Assembly (NCBI GenBank): GCA_034508935.3
Contig: CM067443.1
Coordinates: forward strand, 106,412,515 to 106,476,514
Direction of reading: 5' to 3'
Length of the DNA stretch: 64,000 bases
From: Berghia stephanieae
Lineage: Eukaryota > Mollusca > Gastropoda > Nudibranchia > Aeolidiidae
Shown here: positions 45,420-58,300 of the stretch, piece by piece
Position numbering within the stretch: the first letter of the stretch is position 1
How the letters are laid out: the number at the start of each line of letters is the position of its first letter
Notes under the pieces: generated by a model
Database searches by the model: none
What the model saw: only the letters and a program-made list of their open reading frames with translations
Told to the model about the DNA's origin: nothing
Program-made: the position numbers and the translations under genes

Positions 45420-45701
45420 ATTTGAGTCTAAATACCTTGATCTATGCAACAATCATAACTCTGTGCAGATGGCTTTTTGATTTTACTCTACCTGACACAG
45501 TCATTCATTGACGCCTTAGTTAATGGAGACTAAGAACAACAGGGCCGATATCGCTGTCTTGTTGACAGTAGGATATTGTGTCAGCTTAGAAGCAAATTGA
45601 ACCCGATCTGTGCTGAAGTTCACTCTGTGGAGCTAAAACTTAACCTGAATTGTTTGTGTGCTTATTAAAATCTTTATCTTTCCCTGTTATCTGTAACTTC
45701 A

Positions 45702-45707
45702 ATTAAA
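45702..45707 (+). terminator. Candidate poly-A signal of the FAM193 gene
   Basis: ATTAAA, 283 bp after the stop codon. It is a common variant signal and the real 3' end may be elsewhere. Confidence 0.3.
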
Positions 45708-47100
45708 GAAATTTCTTTTTTGCATGAGTTTGTGCTTGCTCTTTGGCCTCTTCCTGCAACAAAATTGTAAATAATGTATGCAAAAAATGATATTGCAAAA
45801 GTGGTATCGTCTTTGTGTGTGATTATTTGGTTGCAATCATCGCCACCACCCACATCAATGAACACACTGACAAAACACACTCCATACATTTTTTTACATT
45901 TTAAATGAAATTCTGGTCTGTGATATTATCATGGGTTTCATATTATTACGTCATTTTTTAAATTTTTTTTTATGATTTAACCCAACATTGTACAGGAAAT
46001 AAGTAAGATTATGCAGTTTTCACATTTTGGGACGTGTGCTGAGATGCTTTTTAACTCTGTGATAATAATTTGATGATTTTAAAGCAAGTCGATCGTGCCG
46101 TTTCTCTTTGTATGAATTGTTATGAATGCATTTTGAAAGACGTAAAACAAAGTCATCAGAGGTGTTGTCTTCTGTTGCTGTCTTCCCACTTCTCTACCCC
46201 CCCATCCCCCAACCACCTACCTAATCTCACTAAAAGCCATCATATTTTAACAGCTGCCACTTGAAACTGTTGGGGAAGGGGGTATTGAAAACATTCCTCT
46301 GTGATTTTTAAATTTCATTAAATTTTAATAGAAACTCATTAATATTTTATACTTTATCATTTATTTTCATCTTGGTTCTAGCTTGATGCATACAGGCATT
46401 TTATTTGATGAAGTTTCCCTCTTGACAAGAAATTTTTGTGACATGGATTTATCTTATTTAAGAGTTCTAGTGTTTGAATCCTCATTATCTAGTAATTTGT
46501 ATTATTTTTTTATATCTTTGGCCCACAAAGTATTCGTTTCTGGTGGCTTTAATTGTGATACTGTTACCGACTACATTTAGTAGACAATGATAGATATTGA
46601 TCACAGCTCCTCCATGTTTCACTCTTGTCACCAATCACTAAATGCATCCTAGAGGTTGGGAAAGTTGTCAGCATTATGTCCAGTATATGTATTATCTTTA
46701 AAATTATACTTTAGTTTTTAGCTCAAATTAATCACTACGTAGGACACTCTATATAGTCTTTTGTTTCTGAGACTATTATTTTATTGTTTTTTAAATATAC
46801 ACCTCATAAATAGGTCATCTTTTTTGTTATGGTTTGCAAAGATGATTGACAACACTTGTAATATTTCAAAGTGTGATTTCATAATTATAAAATTGTCTCG
46901 TCTTATCTTATGTTTTGTCGCATGCGTGAATGCATTATATCCCATAATTTGAAGTGGTCCCAAAACAAGTGTGTATGTAAGGCAGACGACGATATATCAT
47001 TTGTCATGAATTGTTGCCCATGGTTTTCCAATACAGTCACTTGAATTTGAACATGTGTTAGTTGTTTTTTTATTTATAATTAATTAATATGATTTGCAAA
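45708..47100. other. 3' flank of FAM193, no gene seen
   Basis: AT-rich. It may contain the real 3' UTR end. No exon, RNA gene or named repeat was recognised. Confidence 0.5.
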
Positions 47101-47104
47101 ACCT

Positions 47105-48215
47105 CACAGGGGCTGGAGTCTTCTGACCTGCCATTGGTGGATGGATAGGTCGCTGTTGCTGTGTCCTCTATCCCCTATGTCTGTGTTCTCTTTCCACGTT
47201 GCTCTTTATCTTTGTTTGGAATTGAGATTGCTCAGTTTTTCTTCCTGGTCCTGGCATACACTGATAGCGTTTTCTTGGAATCTACTTCAGTTCCCTACTG
47301 GGTGGGGATCCTGACCTCCCATAGTGGGCAGGGGGGTACACAGTGTCTTCTATCCCCTTATATCTGTTTTCCAACATGCTTTCTGTCTTTGTCTTGGAAT
47401 GAGATTACTTAGTTTTTTTCCTGGCCCTGGTCGGAGTCCTGGCTGGGAGGGAAACAGTCAAATGCATAGTTGTTGTTTTGGGAGATGATATTTTTTTCCT
47501 TGTAAATCATCTCTCTGTTATGTATTAGTATATTTGTTATTTTTTAATGTATAATGTAAGCATTTGAGTGTGTTCCTCTTTGTTTGATTTTGTTCTTGTG
47601 TCCGTATGAGACATAGGTGATCTCAAACTAAGTACATTGGTGATATGCTCTTGGAATCTACATCTGATCCCTATGTGTTCCCAGTTCCCCTATGTCTTAC
47701 TTTCTCTTGGATGCTTCAATTGTAATTCCAGAACTTTTTACTATCCCATTTTCTTCCTTTTTACTGGCGCTGATATAACCTAAATGTGTTGCAAGCGCCG
47801 TAAAACCCTTAAAAATAAACAAAAACAATCAGTTCCCTATTTGAACTAGTCCCCTCCGTCTTGGGTGCTTTCTATTGTAAACCTGAAACTTTTGTGACTC
47901 TCCTGAAATGACCTCCATGAGCACTGTAAAATCCTTCTAAAAAACAGAAAGAACATTTGAGTGTATCCATCAGAGTAGAATCCTTTGCTTGTGTCTGGAT
48001 GGGAATTTAAGGAAATGTCAAAACGGAGGACATTGATGGGTTGCTCATGGAGTCTTCTGATCTCAATTTGAACCAGTTCCCATTGTCCTTTTTCTTGGGT
48101 TCTTTAAAGATCTTCAACTTTTCACCTATCATTGATCATCTACCTTTTTACTGGCACTGGAATGACCTCAAAGTTTCCCAGTCGCAAGCGCCTTTATACG
48201 TCTGAAAACCAAAAA
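47105..48215 (+). mobile_element. Cluster of two old family A copies with a young one nested
   Basis: An old, internally deleted copy (47105-47297 continuing at 47840-47940) was split by young copy 9. A second old 5'-truncated copy follows at about 47945-48215 and ends in GGCACTGGAATGACC...AAGCGCC. All three are in + orientation. Confidence 0.75.
47298..47828 (+). mobile_element. Family A element, copy 9 (young, nested)
   Basis: TCAGTTCCCTA occurs at 47287-47297 and 47829-47839, an 11-bp target-site duplication made from the sequence of the older family A copy. The tail hairpin is intact. Confidence 0.93.
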
Positions 48216-49074
48216 CAAAACAATATCCTTTCTATATGGCTTTGTGTTATTGTTCTGGAATAGGACCATTTGGTTTCATCTGGGCATTTCTTGATAAGGG
48301 GGTAAACATTAAGGTGGATATTTCTTTGTGAGATGAATTGCGCCATAAAATCCATAATAAATAATAAAGAAATTAAAACCCTAAACAGTCCTCTATACTG
48401 GTAAAGAAATGACTGTCAAGTGCCATAAAACTCCTGGTGACAATCCATGATCGCTACCATGATATTGTTTACGCAACCCAACACTGTTGACCTGGGTATA
48501 AATGAGAACCTAAATGGATCGGGGCAAAATGTCTCACTGCCTCACTATAGCTCGCCTGAGGGACAAGCCTCAGGTAACATCTATAGATGGTGAAGGTGGC
48601 ACCGCTCTCGCTTCCAACTTAAACAGTTTGATCCAGCGGTGCATATATTCACAGCCAATATGTAAATTTAATAGTAGATAAATGGCTGGGCCGTTTTTGA
48701 TGTGACATGCGTAAAGGAGACCACTCCCACATCATTCCATTGACCTAAGACGTTGCCCAACATGCTGCCTTGAATAAACTATTAAAAATTAGTACATTTA
48801 TTATCGTTTGTGTACTTCCGGAAGGCCATTTGGACCCATGTTTCATACAATTACAATATGTCACCTATTTGTACAAGCACTCAGCCATCATTCATGATAG
48901 TTATCCATTAACCCATATCGAATTGTTCTTTGTTTTACCATTCCGAGTTACATCAAAAATGGCGTTGTCATCGGCTGGAGGCTAATCACCAAGTGTGTCA
49001 AACTTATCTCCATATTTGGTCATAACTAAGCAGAACCTATATGCAAACCATAAATAGTTCGGGTGCTATACTAA
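48216..49074. other. Intergenic stretch with LINE/SINE-tail-like pieces
   Basis: About 48300-48360 resembles a retrotransposon tail (AAGGTGGATATTTC...ATTGCGCCATAAA). 48490-48540 contains CTGGGTATAAATGAGAACCT, similar to the body of SINE F. No gene was seen. Confidence 0.4.
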
Positions 49075-49089
49075 TACTCTCTCTCTCTC

Positions 49090-49603
49090 TTCCATAGCGG
49101 GCAGGGAGGTACATATTAGTCTTCTATCCTCCTATGTCTGTTTTCCAACATGCTTTCTGTCTTTGTCTTGGAGTGAGATTACTTGGTTTTGTCCTGGCCC
49201 TGGCCGGATACCTTGACTGGGAGGGAAACAGTCAAATGTATAGTTAGTTTTGGGAGATGATATTTTTTTCCTTGTAAATCATCTCTCTGTTATGCACTCT
49301 ATTATGTTTTATTTATGTATTATATATGATCTGTAAACATTTGAGTGTGTTCCTCTTAGTGGGGACCTGTGCTTGTGTCTGGATGAGACTTTTAGGTGAT
49401 CTCAATTTAAGTACACTGATAGTGTGCTCTTGGAATCTACATCTGTTCCCTTTTGAACCAATTCCCCTTTGTCTGCCTTATTCTTGGATGCTTTAATTGT
49501 AATTCTAGAACTTTTTACTATCCCATTTTTTCCCTTTTTACTGGCGCTGATATGACCTTAATGTGTTGCAAGCGCCGTAAAACCCTCAAAAAACAAAAAC
49601 AAA
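49090..49603 (+). mobile_element. Family A element, copy 10
   Basis: Starts at TTCCATAGCGGGCAGGGAGG and ends with an intact hairpin and A-rich tail. (CT)n lies on both sides, so it probably inserted into a CT microsatellite. Confidence 0.9.

Positions 49604-49672
<69 letters not shown>
49604..49672. repeat. (CT)n microsatellite
   Basis: Directly adjoins the tail of family A copy 10. A shorter CT run lies at 49076-49090 on its other side. Confidence 0.95.
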
Positions 49673-49674
<2 letters not shown>

Positions 49675-49755
49675 AATATACATAATCAATTCTAAATAAA
49701 AATGATCAGCACTGAAATTGTTCTGTAAAATTTCATGATGAAATACAATTGTTGA

Positions 49756-49767
49756 CAATGTATCCTC
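49756..49767 (+). repeat. Target-site duplication, left, family B copy 2
   Basis: CAATGTATCCTC, repeated exactly at 50111-50122. Confidence 0.95.
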
Positions 49768-50110
49768 GCGGGTGGTTGGATGGGAGCATCACCCTTGAAT
49801 CATATACCTATGATGTTCGCATGGGTGTACGATCCGATAGTGATGTCGTTTCTTCTTCTCTTTACTAGCCTATCCTGCTTCTTTGGTTTGTGATTGTATT
49901 TTTGACAGGGGATATTTTTTTTTTTTTCTGTAAATCTTCTGCCTGTTTGTTCTTGGTTATTTATAATTTAGCTTATGATATCTTTAGGTTATGATTTTGA
50001 TTTACATTTGTACTATTTTTGTTAGATTGCTTGTTTTTTTGTTTCAGCGGTCTCTCATATAACCTCAATTGTGTTGGAAGAGACCTAAAGCAACAAACAA
50101 ACAAAAAAAA
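49768..50110 (+). mobile_element. Family B SINE-like element, copy 2
   Basis: Nearly identical to 28943-29280. The visible differences are the length of a T run and of the A-rich tail. It has perfect 12-bp target-site duplications, both ends are the same as in copy 1, and its 3' hairpin is intact. Confidence 0.95.
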
Positions 50111-50362
50111 CAATGTATCCTCAGTTTTTTAAAACTGAACAGAAAATGCATTTAATGAATCAGTCGAATAGTTTTTATTCAAATATGTACAATAGTATGC
50201 AAAACAAACCGTGTATTGGTTGCTCACCCATAAAACATTTTAAACTATCTTTAATAAAATGTTTATAGCTTGAGATACATCTCTAACACTCACTTAAACA
50301 CACGAAAATATTTTACCACAACACTCTCCTTTACCACCCCCCTTTCTCTCTCCCTCTACTAT

Positions 50363-50364
<2 letters not shown>

Positions 50365-50428
<64 letters not shown>
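50365..50428. repeat. (TA)n microsatellite
   Basis: About 32 TA units. Confidence 0.96.
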
Positions 50429-50430
<2 letters not shown>

Positions 50431-50661
50431 CCCAGGCACGCGCGCACGTAAACAGCAGAGCTAATTAATGCAAAATCACTCATAAAGTGAGGAGACACCT
50501 CCCTACCACAAGCTATGAGAAAAAAAAAAGAACAAAAACGAAACATCAGATCGAGCCATTATCAGTCATTAATTAATAATTAAGAGTGCAGTTGAGTCAT
50601 GTCTCGCATGTCAAGCATCCAAGGCACAATAATAAATAGGTTGTACTTAGATATAAACAAA

Positions 50662-50876
50662 AATGAATATAACAGCTTCAAAAAAGAACAAAATACCACA
50701 TACGGAACGTTTTGGGACCATAACCCTTCTTCAGCCAACACAAATTAAAGACAAAAACATTACAGTTATGTATTTATGTTTTTTATTTTTTTGTTGTTGT
50801 TGGTTGAAGGAGGGTTTTGAGCCCGAAACGTTCTGTGTTTGGTATTTTGTTCTTTTTGAAGCTGTTATATTCATTT
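50662..50876. repeat. Inverted pair of a Penelope-like terminal repeat
   Basis: The left arm (50662-50746) is the reverse complement of the right arm (50792-50876). The arms share GGTATTTTGTTCTTTT, GAAGCTGTTATATTCAT and an ACGTTC(C/T)GT block. Read outward from the centre, they contain GCTGAAGAAGGG...CCC(A/G)AAACG. A third copy lies at 61355-61490. Motifs of this kind occur in Penelope-like retroelement ends, and that naming is tentative. Confidence 0.6.
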
Positions 50877-51558
50877 CTGTTTATTACTTTTTATAGTCCT
50901 CAGCTACTAGCAGCTTAGTATCACTTTGAGCTTGTACACTTAGCGTTCAGCTGTTGTATTTTTGTTTTTCTCCTGTTTCTCAATTCTCTTCTCATTAGAC
51001 CAGTCTATGGACCAGGGAAATTGGAAATAATATCTGAACTTTAGATGAATGAAATGTAAACGACATGTAACAGTTAATATTTAATAATCGCCTTTAATAA
51101 GTATGACCTGGTAGTTTTATCGTAACAAGGTCGTTGTTAAACTCTTCACAGTCGTTTCATTTACAAAGCAAGCATCCATTTCTCTTGACTTTTTATCAAT
51201 TAAATTTTGTTCAGGAAATAGCACAAGATGGTATTTTACATTTCTCTTATGTGGTGAACTGGAATGTGTGCTATGTCATTTAGATGCTTTCGTTGAGGAC
51301 AGTGAAAAGAAGAAATATTTAGTTAAATGACAATTTCGATTTTAAACTTGGTTCTCGTCATCTGGCACATCCCAACCTAATACCAGAAAAATGCGGTTGG
51401 TACGTGAGAAGAAAACAAACTGCAAGAAAAAGAAAAAAAAACATGAAAAGGCGTGTTTGAAACAGTGCCAGATATAGCAAGAAAGGAACATTCAAGAGAA
51501 AAATCATCTCAAAATGTCTGTCCTTGACTTTCATACACACCTTTTCGAACCATCAGCC

Positions 51559-51764
51559 GGGTTACTTAGGCCATCCGGGGTTACTTAGGCCACTTAATAT
51601 AATACAAAAGGTTGCTTTAAAAAAAGTTAAATTCATGAGTGCTTATTAGATCTATTGGGCTCTAATTATTTAAAAGATAAAAGCTACATGTAATTTACTT
51701 TTAAAATAAGCAATCTTGTTTTCAGTAAGTGGCCTAAGTTACCCCGGGTGGCCTAAGTAGCCCC
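51559..51764. mobile_element. 206-bp palindromic element with compound inverted repeats
   Basis: The left end (51559-51596) and right end (51726-51764) are near-perfect inverted repeats of about 38 bp. Each is made of two direct copies of a GGGTTACTTAGGCCA-type unit. The interior is AT-rich with no ORF. No clear target-site duplication is visible. Confidence 0.85.
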
Positions 51765-51868
51765 AGTTGACAGTATTTTTATCTTACAGCAGTGCTTGCT
51801 CCTTAATTTCTCAATTTGATATGAGGAAAATAAAACAAGCTCTCCGCATTGCTGCATCACTATTCCCA

Positions 51869-51874
51869 TTTATT
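51869..51874 (-). terminator. Candidate poly-A signal of the coiled-coil gene
   Basis: AATAAA on the - strand, about 160 bp after the stop codon. Confidence 0.5.
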
Positions 51875-52031
51875 GTATGTAAATGCATTATTGACAAAAG
51901 TAAGCACATTTACAAATTAAATTTGATGTTGTCTGTGATGACTAAGTTACTAACAATGGGTAATAACTTAATAACATACCATACTTTAATGCCATTTATA
52001 TTATGTACAAACTTTCTTTTATAAGATCGTA

Positions 52032-52139
52032 TCAAGTTTTCTTGCGTGGTCTCATGTCCGTGACGTCAGCTGAGTAAGCTTTGAATCGATACTCTATCTC
52101 AATCCTGTGTGCTAATAATTCGTTGTGTAGCTCCTCAGC
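52032..52139 (-). CDS. Coiled-coil gene, last exon h
   Basis: 108 nt including the stop TGA (52032-52034). Encodes AEELHNELLAHRIEIEYRF then KAYSADVTDMRPRKKT. Acceptor TTTTTTCAG. Confidence 0.85.
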   Translation of the reverse strand, partial: AEELHNELLAHRIEIEYRFKAYSADVTDMRPRKKT

Positions 52140-52240
52140 CTGAAAAAATAAAGGAAGAAAAGTTGACACTTGTCATGGATGATTGAATTCATAAGGTTCA
52201 GAAAGGGATCAAATTTTATAGTCTTACAAATAACAATAAC

Positions 52241-52316
<76 letters not shown>

Positions 52317-55300
52317 TTAATAATAATAATAATAGTAATAATAATAAATAATTTATTTTTAAAAAAAATATTTAAAAAAAATAAAATTTATTTAGCCTTT
52401 GCGTGCCTAAAACTTGAAATTATACACTATGTCCACAATTTCTGAAATCTAAGGGGACCACATGTGTAGAGGGTGCAAGATAGTGCTTTATCGATTAAGG
52501 GAGAAGTGCTCTGTATGAACTACTGTTATTAAAGTGTACTAAAAATATTACAACTATCTGCTATCATTATAAGTGTATTGCTTTGCAAAATGTGCCATGT
52601 GGGTATCGTAAGAACTATAAAAGTGACACTTGTTCAACATTTTTAACCAACTTACATTGTTTGACTAGTAATTCAGAGTGCTAATAATGCCAGATCACAT
52701 GAACACTCTCATCGCAGATTTTTCACGTTTCGTGCACACTATTTCAGGATAGCTGTCAAAATTTGAGTTGCCATACAAAACAACTATGAAAGCAGATCAT
52801 AAGCTCATAAAACATAACAAAACCTGTTGTAAATAGCGACGAGGGGACGTAGAAAGGCTGCTTTACTCCCTCACCTGATTTGCTTGTGATTGGTCAATTC
52901 ATTGTTTCGCATGAAGCAATTAATTTCGCAAGCTGCAAAGCGCTGGTTTGCGTCACAGATCTTAAAGTTACGAAGCCGCAAGATTCGGCTCAGGTGAGGG
53001 AAAGTGTTAATGATGTTTCAGTAAATGAAAAAAGGTCTATCAGAACTATAAGGTCCACAAAGCCTGTGTTAAGCCTACTTTAGGTAGTTTGTAATATTCT
53101 ATCAGTTGCTACTATTCTCTGAATAGAATGCTAATCTACAGCAAAATACTTTCATCAAAATCAAACATGAAACCCAGCAGCACAAAAGTTGACCAATGGG
53201 TTTCATAAGAATTTCAATTATAATTCAAATCAGAGTGAAAAAAAAATTCCATTAAAATGCAGTCAGTATTATTTCCGCCGCTCCCCCTCCCAATAAAAAC
53301 AAACCAAATAAAAAAAAAAAAAAAAAAAAAAAAGCAAACTACTCAACATGTGATGAAAAAAAAATATCTCTCTGCCCTAAAGGAAAGACACCCCCCCCCC
53401 CCCCCCCCCATCTCCCACCAAAATTAACCCAACTTACTCAAAATGTGATGAAAAATATATCTCTCTGCTCTTCCACCCCCGCTGCCCCTCACCCCCCCCC
53501 CCCCCCCCCTTAAAAAAAAACCAAAAAAACACCCATCAAATAATAAAATCACAAAAGCAATTTTAAATCAATAAGCAATACAAATACACCTGGAATTTAA
53601 AAGCTCATTTAATCTAAATTTAAAAAAATACTCTTAATTCCTTTAAAAGAATATAACAAAAACTTGATTCCCCCTGAAAAAAAAAGATCCCCTAAAGTAA
53701 AAGAAATACAATTTCTTTAATAAATAATAAATAATTATAACTGAAATCAAAATTGACAGCGGCAGGTCATATTTAAGGGGAAAAATTAAGATGAAAACAA
53801 AAGATTCTATTATTTTATGGTGAAATTGAAATTAATTGAGGAAAGGAGTAAAGAATAATAAATTCTTACAAGATTGTATATTTTTATATTTTTTTATATG
53901 TTTTTTATTTTTGTCAAAAACAAAAGGAAGTGTGCATTTTATTCTACACATGCTCAATGAGCAAAAGATCATGCAAAATAGCAGGCCACTCTAATACTAT
54001 TTTGGTTGGGCATTGTCTTACTGAAAGATCATATAGACTGAATGAAGTTGACGTCATTTTGTTCTTTGTTTTTGTTTAGACCACCAGTTGGGTGATCAGT
54101 TCTCAATAAGTTCTCTCAATCAGACTATAAATGTTTACGTTTACACACATAGTTTTGTGTGTTGTTGCAATTGATTTAGTGGGTGGAACTGGTGAGTTCT
54201 TTATTTAACAGCAAAGCATCAGCTAAGATCATGTTTTGTTGCTCAATTAAAACATCTTATTCCTCACAATGCTGTCATTGCAATCAAACAACTTGTTTTT
54301 GTGATGCCAAAATATGCCTATGAATCTGTTCCGAGTCAAGTTTGTAGCAAATTTTCCTCGGAATGTTCTTTGCACTAAACCCAGCAACAAGAAAAGGGTT
54401 TCTCAAATGATGCATCAAAATGTAAGGATTCTTGTGCTCCATTTGCAACCAACTGGATGTAATTCTCATTGTGCAAGAATGAGATTGAAGTCTAATAGTG
54501 TTTCCATGGACATCAAAGTGGTGTGCAACAACACTCACCCAAATATGGTCTTAGCGTAACTAATGCTTTCTATTTTGCTCTTCAGTCAGTCTTGGCATCG
54601 TTATTTTCACTCAAACTGTTTGAAATTTTATTTCCCCTTCATTCTGACTATAAATGCATTTATTACCTTGTGCACAACCATAAAAAAAATGCTAATCCAC
54701 TCGCTGCAATTGACTATAACACCCCCTTATCAAGACAAACAAACAAAAACGATGCAGTGAACGATTGTTACGAACATTATTATTATTATTTTTATTATTA
54801 TATTATTATTATTTATTTATTTTATCAGACATGATCACATCCTAGGTTTTTTGGTGTCAGTGTTCTTCCTATTTTTTTCACTTATTGAACAGATGTGTAA
54901 AAAAGTAATATATACACAATTTTGCTATTGGTGGATGAAGAAAGGGTACATTTTATATTATCTTAAGTTTGATTTCATCCTAGTATTAAATTAGATATCT
55001 TAATAAAGTACCAAATAAAACCAGTAAATTGATGTGGAATCCTCATATTGTATTTAAGACATGGCGATAAGTGTTAAGATTAATATAATCAAGACGTGAG
55101 CGTTAGAGGATTAAAGCAATTTGAAAACAAATGCATCAGAAAAAATTCTTCAAACATGAAAGTATTATATTTCAACAACTAATGCAAACATTTAACAGGG
55201 AAAATAGAAATAGAGAATGAAACAAAAGATTGGCGGAATGCCATAAATATCTACAAAAGAATCTGAAATACGATTTATATTTTTAAATTAACATATCAAT

Positions 55301-58300
55301 TCAAATAAGTTATATTTAAGTTATTTTGAAATCATTAAAAAAATTGTACAAGCATCTAAATGAATATATATTAAGGTGAGGTCAAGGAATGGAAATTTCA
55401 ATCCATTTTTTAACCTTAACTCAGTCTTTTAAATTTTGTTAGGATCACGCATGTCTACTGGGTGTCTGATACATTAATCAAAATGATCACCAGCAGTGTG
55501 AAAACTGACTATAAAACCATGCATAGAAATAGGCATAGATGTATATAATATGATTATTTCGTGTAAAGGTTGTTTTAACAACATGGAAGAATAATAATTT
55601 AAAAAAAAACAAAACATGTCTTATGTCTGTGTTAAAAGGAAATCATTTCATTTAGTTAAGTGAGTTCGATTCCATGTTAGGCCTAAATTTCCCATTGCTA
55701 AATCTTTTCTAAGGCAGTGAATTAATGGCTGGGTGCCGTCTGATCTGGTGACAGTAAAGACAGTGCAGAAAGGAGCTGGTCACCATAACTCATGATATCG
55801 ATTACCCAGAACACGCAAACAAAGCAATCTTTACCATCATCAAAAATAATAAATATGTTACCAATACGTGACATTTTCATTATCCAATTAAATTTGATCT
55901 TTGATGATGAGAACGATCACGAAAAGGGATGTTTAAATGTTCATTCGTTAAGAAGAGATGGATTTATTATCATGGTTAATAATAACTAAGGCCTGAATCC
56001 CAGCTACCCAAATGACAGATTGATTTGAACTTCATTGCTTTATCCTTCTTACTCTTCTTAACATTATTTTTATAAATTCACATTGCATAAAATTTTATAG
56101 TAACACCTTTTATTATACATTTTTTTGGGTATCATCTTTTCTCCTAAAAACTTATCATCAATATATAAACTGGCCTTGCCCATGAACAGCTTTTCATTTA
56201 CTCAAGTACAGAAGATACAGCCACAAATACATGAATACACTTTTGACATAATAACTAGGAATACATTGATTATTCTGCTAAACTTCATAAATAATTTGAA
56301 GTCTGCTTAGAAATTGATTATTGTGACATTAAAGCAAACTCTAAGCTAGCTACCAATCAAAGAACTGATTTAAATTTCAAAAACTATGATCAAACATATA
56401 CCTGACGCTATTTGCTGTAGGGAGAGAAATCGTTAAGTATGATAGCAAAGCATTACAGCTCTGGTTTAAAGTTGAGAAAAGAACGAGTAAGAGCTGCTTA
56501 TAAAATTGGGGACGGTGGAAACAACATGAAAGTCATTTAACATTGTTTTCTCAAGATGTATGAAACTTGTCTTTTCAGGACAATCAGTTAAGCATTTTTA
56601 AAACATTTGAGAAATGTGATTTTTTTTCTCTTTTTGCACAGCTCTTTGTGTATTCTTTCCTCAAAAAATATGATCATCAGCGCCCTCTCCCTAGTTTATT
56701 TTTCACATAACAAAGGTTTCTGTTTGATTTTAATGGTATAATCACGACAAACTTACCAGTGCAGCCCATTTAAAAAGGGCTTGGAACAGAAGATGGTCTA
56801 GATAAGAAATGCTTCTTTGTGATGTCTCTAGATTTTCCTATGATATGCAGATTTAATACAAAATACATATTCTAAGTTTTAAATACAAAATCAGTTGTTA
56901 CACAAAATGTTATTGGAGAAAAAAAAATCAAAAGAGATTTTAAAAAAAGATCTTTAAATCATGTAATATTATTGCAAATGATGAAATGATGAAATTAAAA
57001 TTTGTTAAAAACCATATAAAACCTCAAAATGAGTTCGAACCCTTATGTAAGATCAAATTTGAGTAAATAAATTTATATCAAATTTCCTATCTGTAATCTC
57101 AAAATACACAACTCAATTTGTTGGCAGAATAAAAAGCTGTCACATCTAATGAATCGGGTGCATGAGTTAGTCTGTGAAATGAAGATGGCCTCAAATTGGC
57201 CTGAATTTGATGATCTATATGATTGTTATAAAAAGTTCCACGTTAAATGTCATATAAATTTCAATATAACATGCCCAACACTTCTTATTTGATAGCTTCT
57301 TTCTGTGAGATTTTTCCACCCCTATTCTGTGAGATTTCACCCTCTCCATATGCATCCTCTATGTTCTTTTCTGAGCTTCTGAGTTTCTTGCTATTGTAAC
57401 ACATACTGATTCCATCATTCCTTGTCAGTCCGTGCCAGTTATCTTTTTATTCTTATATATTTAATCTCCGGAAAAAACAACTTCCTCAAGACTTTTAGAG
57501 AGTAAGAATAATGAAATCGTATTCATTCCATAATTCAATACATGAATCATTATACAGGTGAAAAAAGTGAACTCATAATGTTTATAACATGCAATATTGG
57601 AATATATTCTCACTTTAAAAATCGCTAAATGCTGTGATCAAACATGGGTGTCCATGGTAAAAATTCAGTTAAATTGTGTGATTATATGAAACACATTGTA
57701 AATAACAAACATTTATCATTAATGGTTTTGTATATAACAACCTGCGCTCCATGCTTTCAGCTCCTGGTAGCGTTTCATCAGATCTCGTTGAAGATTTTTC
57801 ACCTGAATGATCAATATTACAATGTTATACAAAATTACAACATGCAAAATATTACAATTTGCAAGAACATAATTTTCACATCATATATTAGTTTAAGTGT
57901 AAATATAAAATAAATTAAAAAAAAAAGACATGCCTCTTAAGAATATACAGGTGGGAAGCATGCGAATGACAATAATTAGCATAATTGAATTAATTAAAAA
58001 ATATGAACCTTAATTTGTGAATGGTTGATTAATTTTGTTATATCATAATAGGAGCAATCTGAGCAATTGGAGATAATAATATACAAAACAAAATATTAGC
58101 AATATTACTGAAAAGAACAAAATAGTGCAGAGTACTTTAATAAACAACATAATATTAATGTTTACACTCAATCACACAGTGCTTTTAATAATAAAATATG
58201 GGGTACTTCTAAACATGAACATGAACATAAAGTTATCAAATATGCATTAAGTAATAGACATTGGCAGCAATATGAAAGAGAACGTCTAAAGTGAGTATAA

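Larger units (their letters stand above)
52140..56756 (-). other. Long intron of the coiled-coil gene
   Basis: Holds (ATA)n at 52228-52352, poly-A at 53310-53333, poly-C at 53391-53409 and 53492-53509, the antisense copy of repeat H (54040-54200), a (TTA)n stretch at 54777-54815 and a tRNA-like SINE piece (55655-55790). No other gene was seen. Confidence 0.65.

Noticed and set aside
52880-53083. 67-residue + strand frame within the coiled-coil gene's intron
   Set aside because: No splice sites that would place it in a transcript and no recognisable motif.
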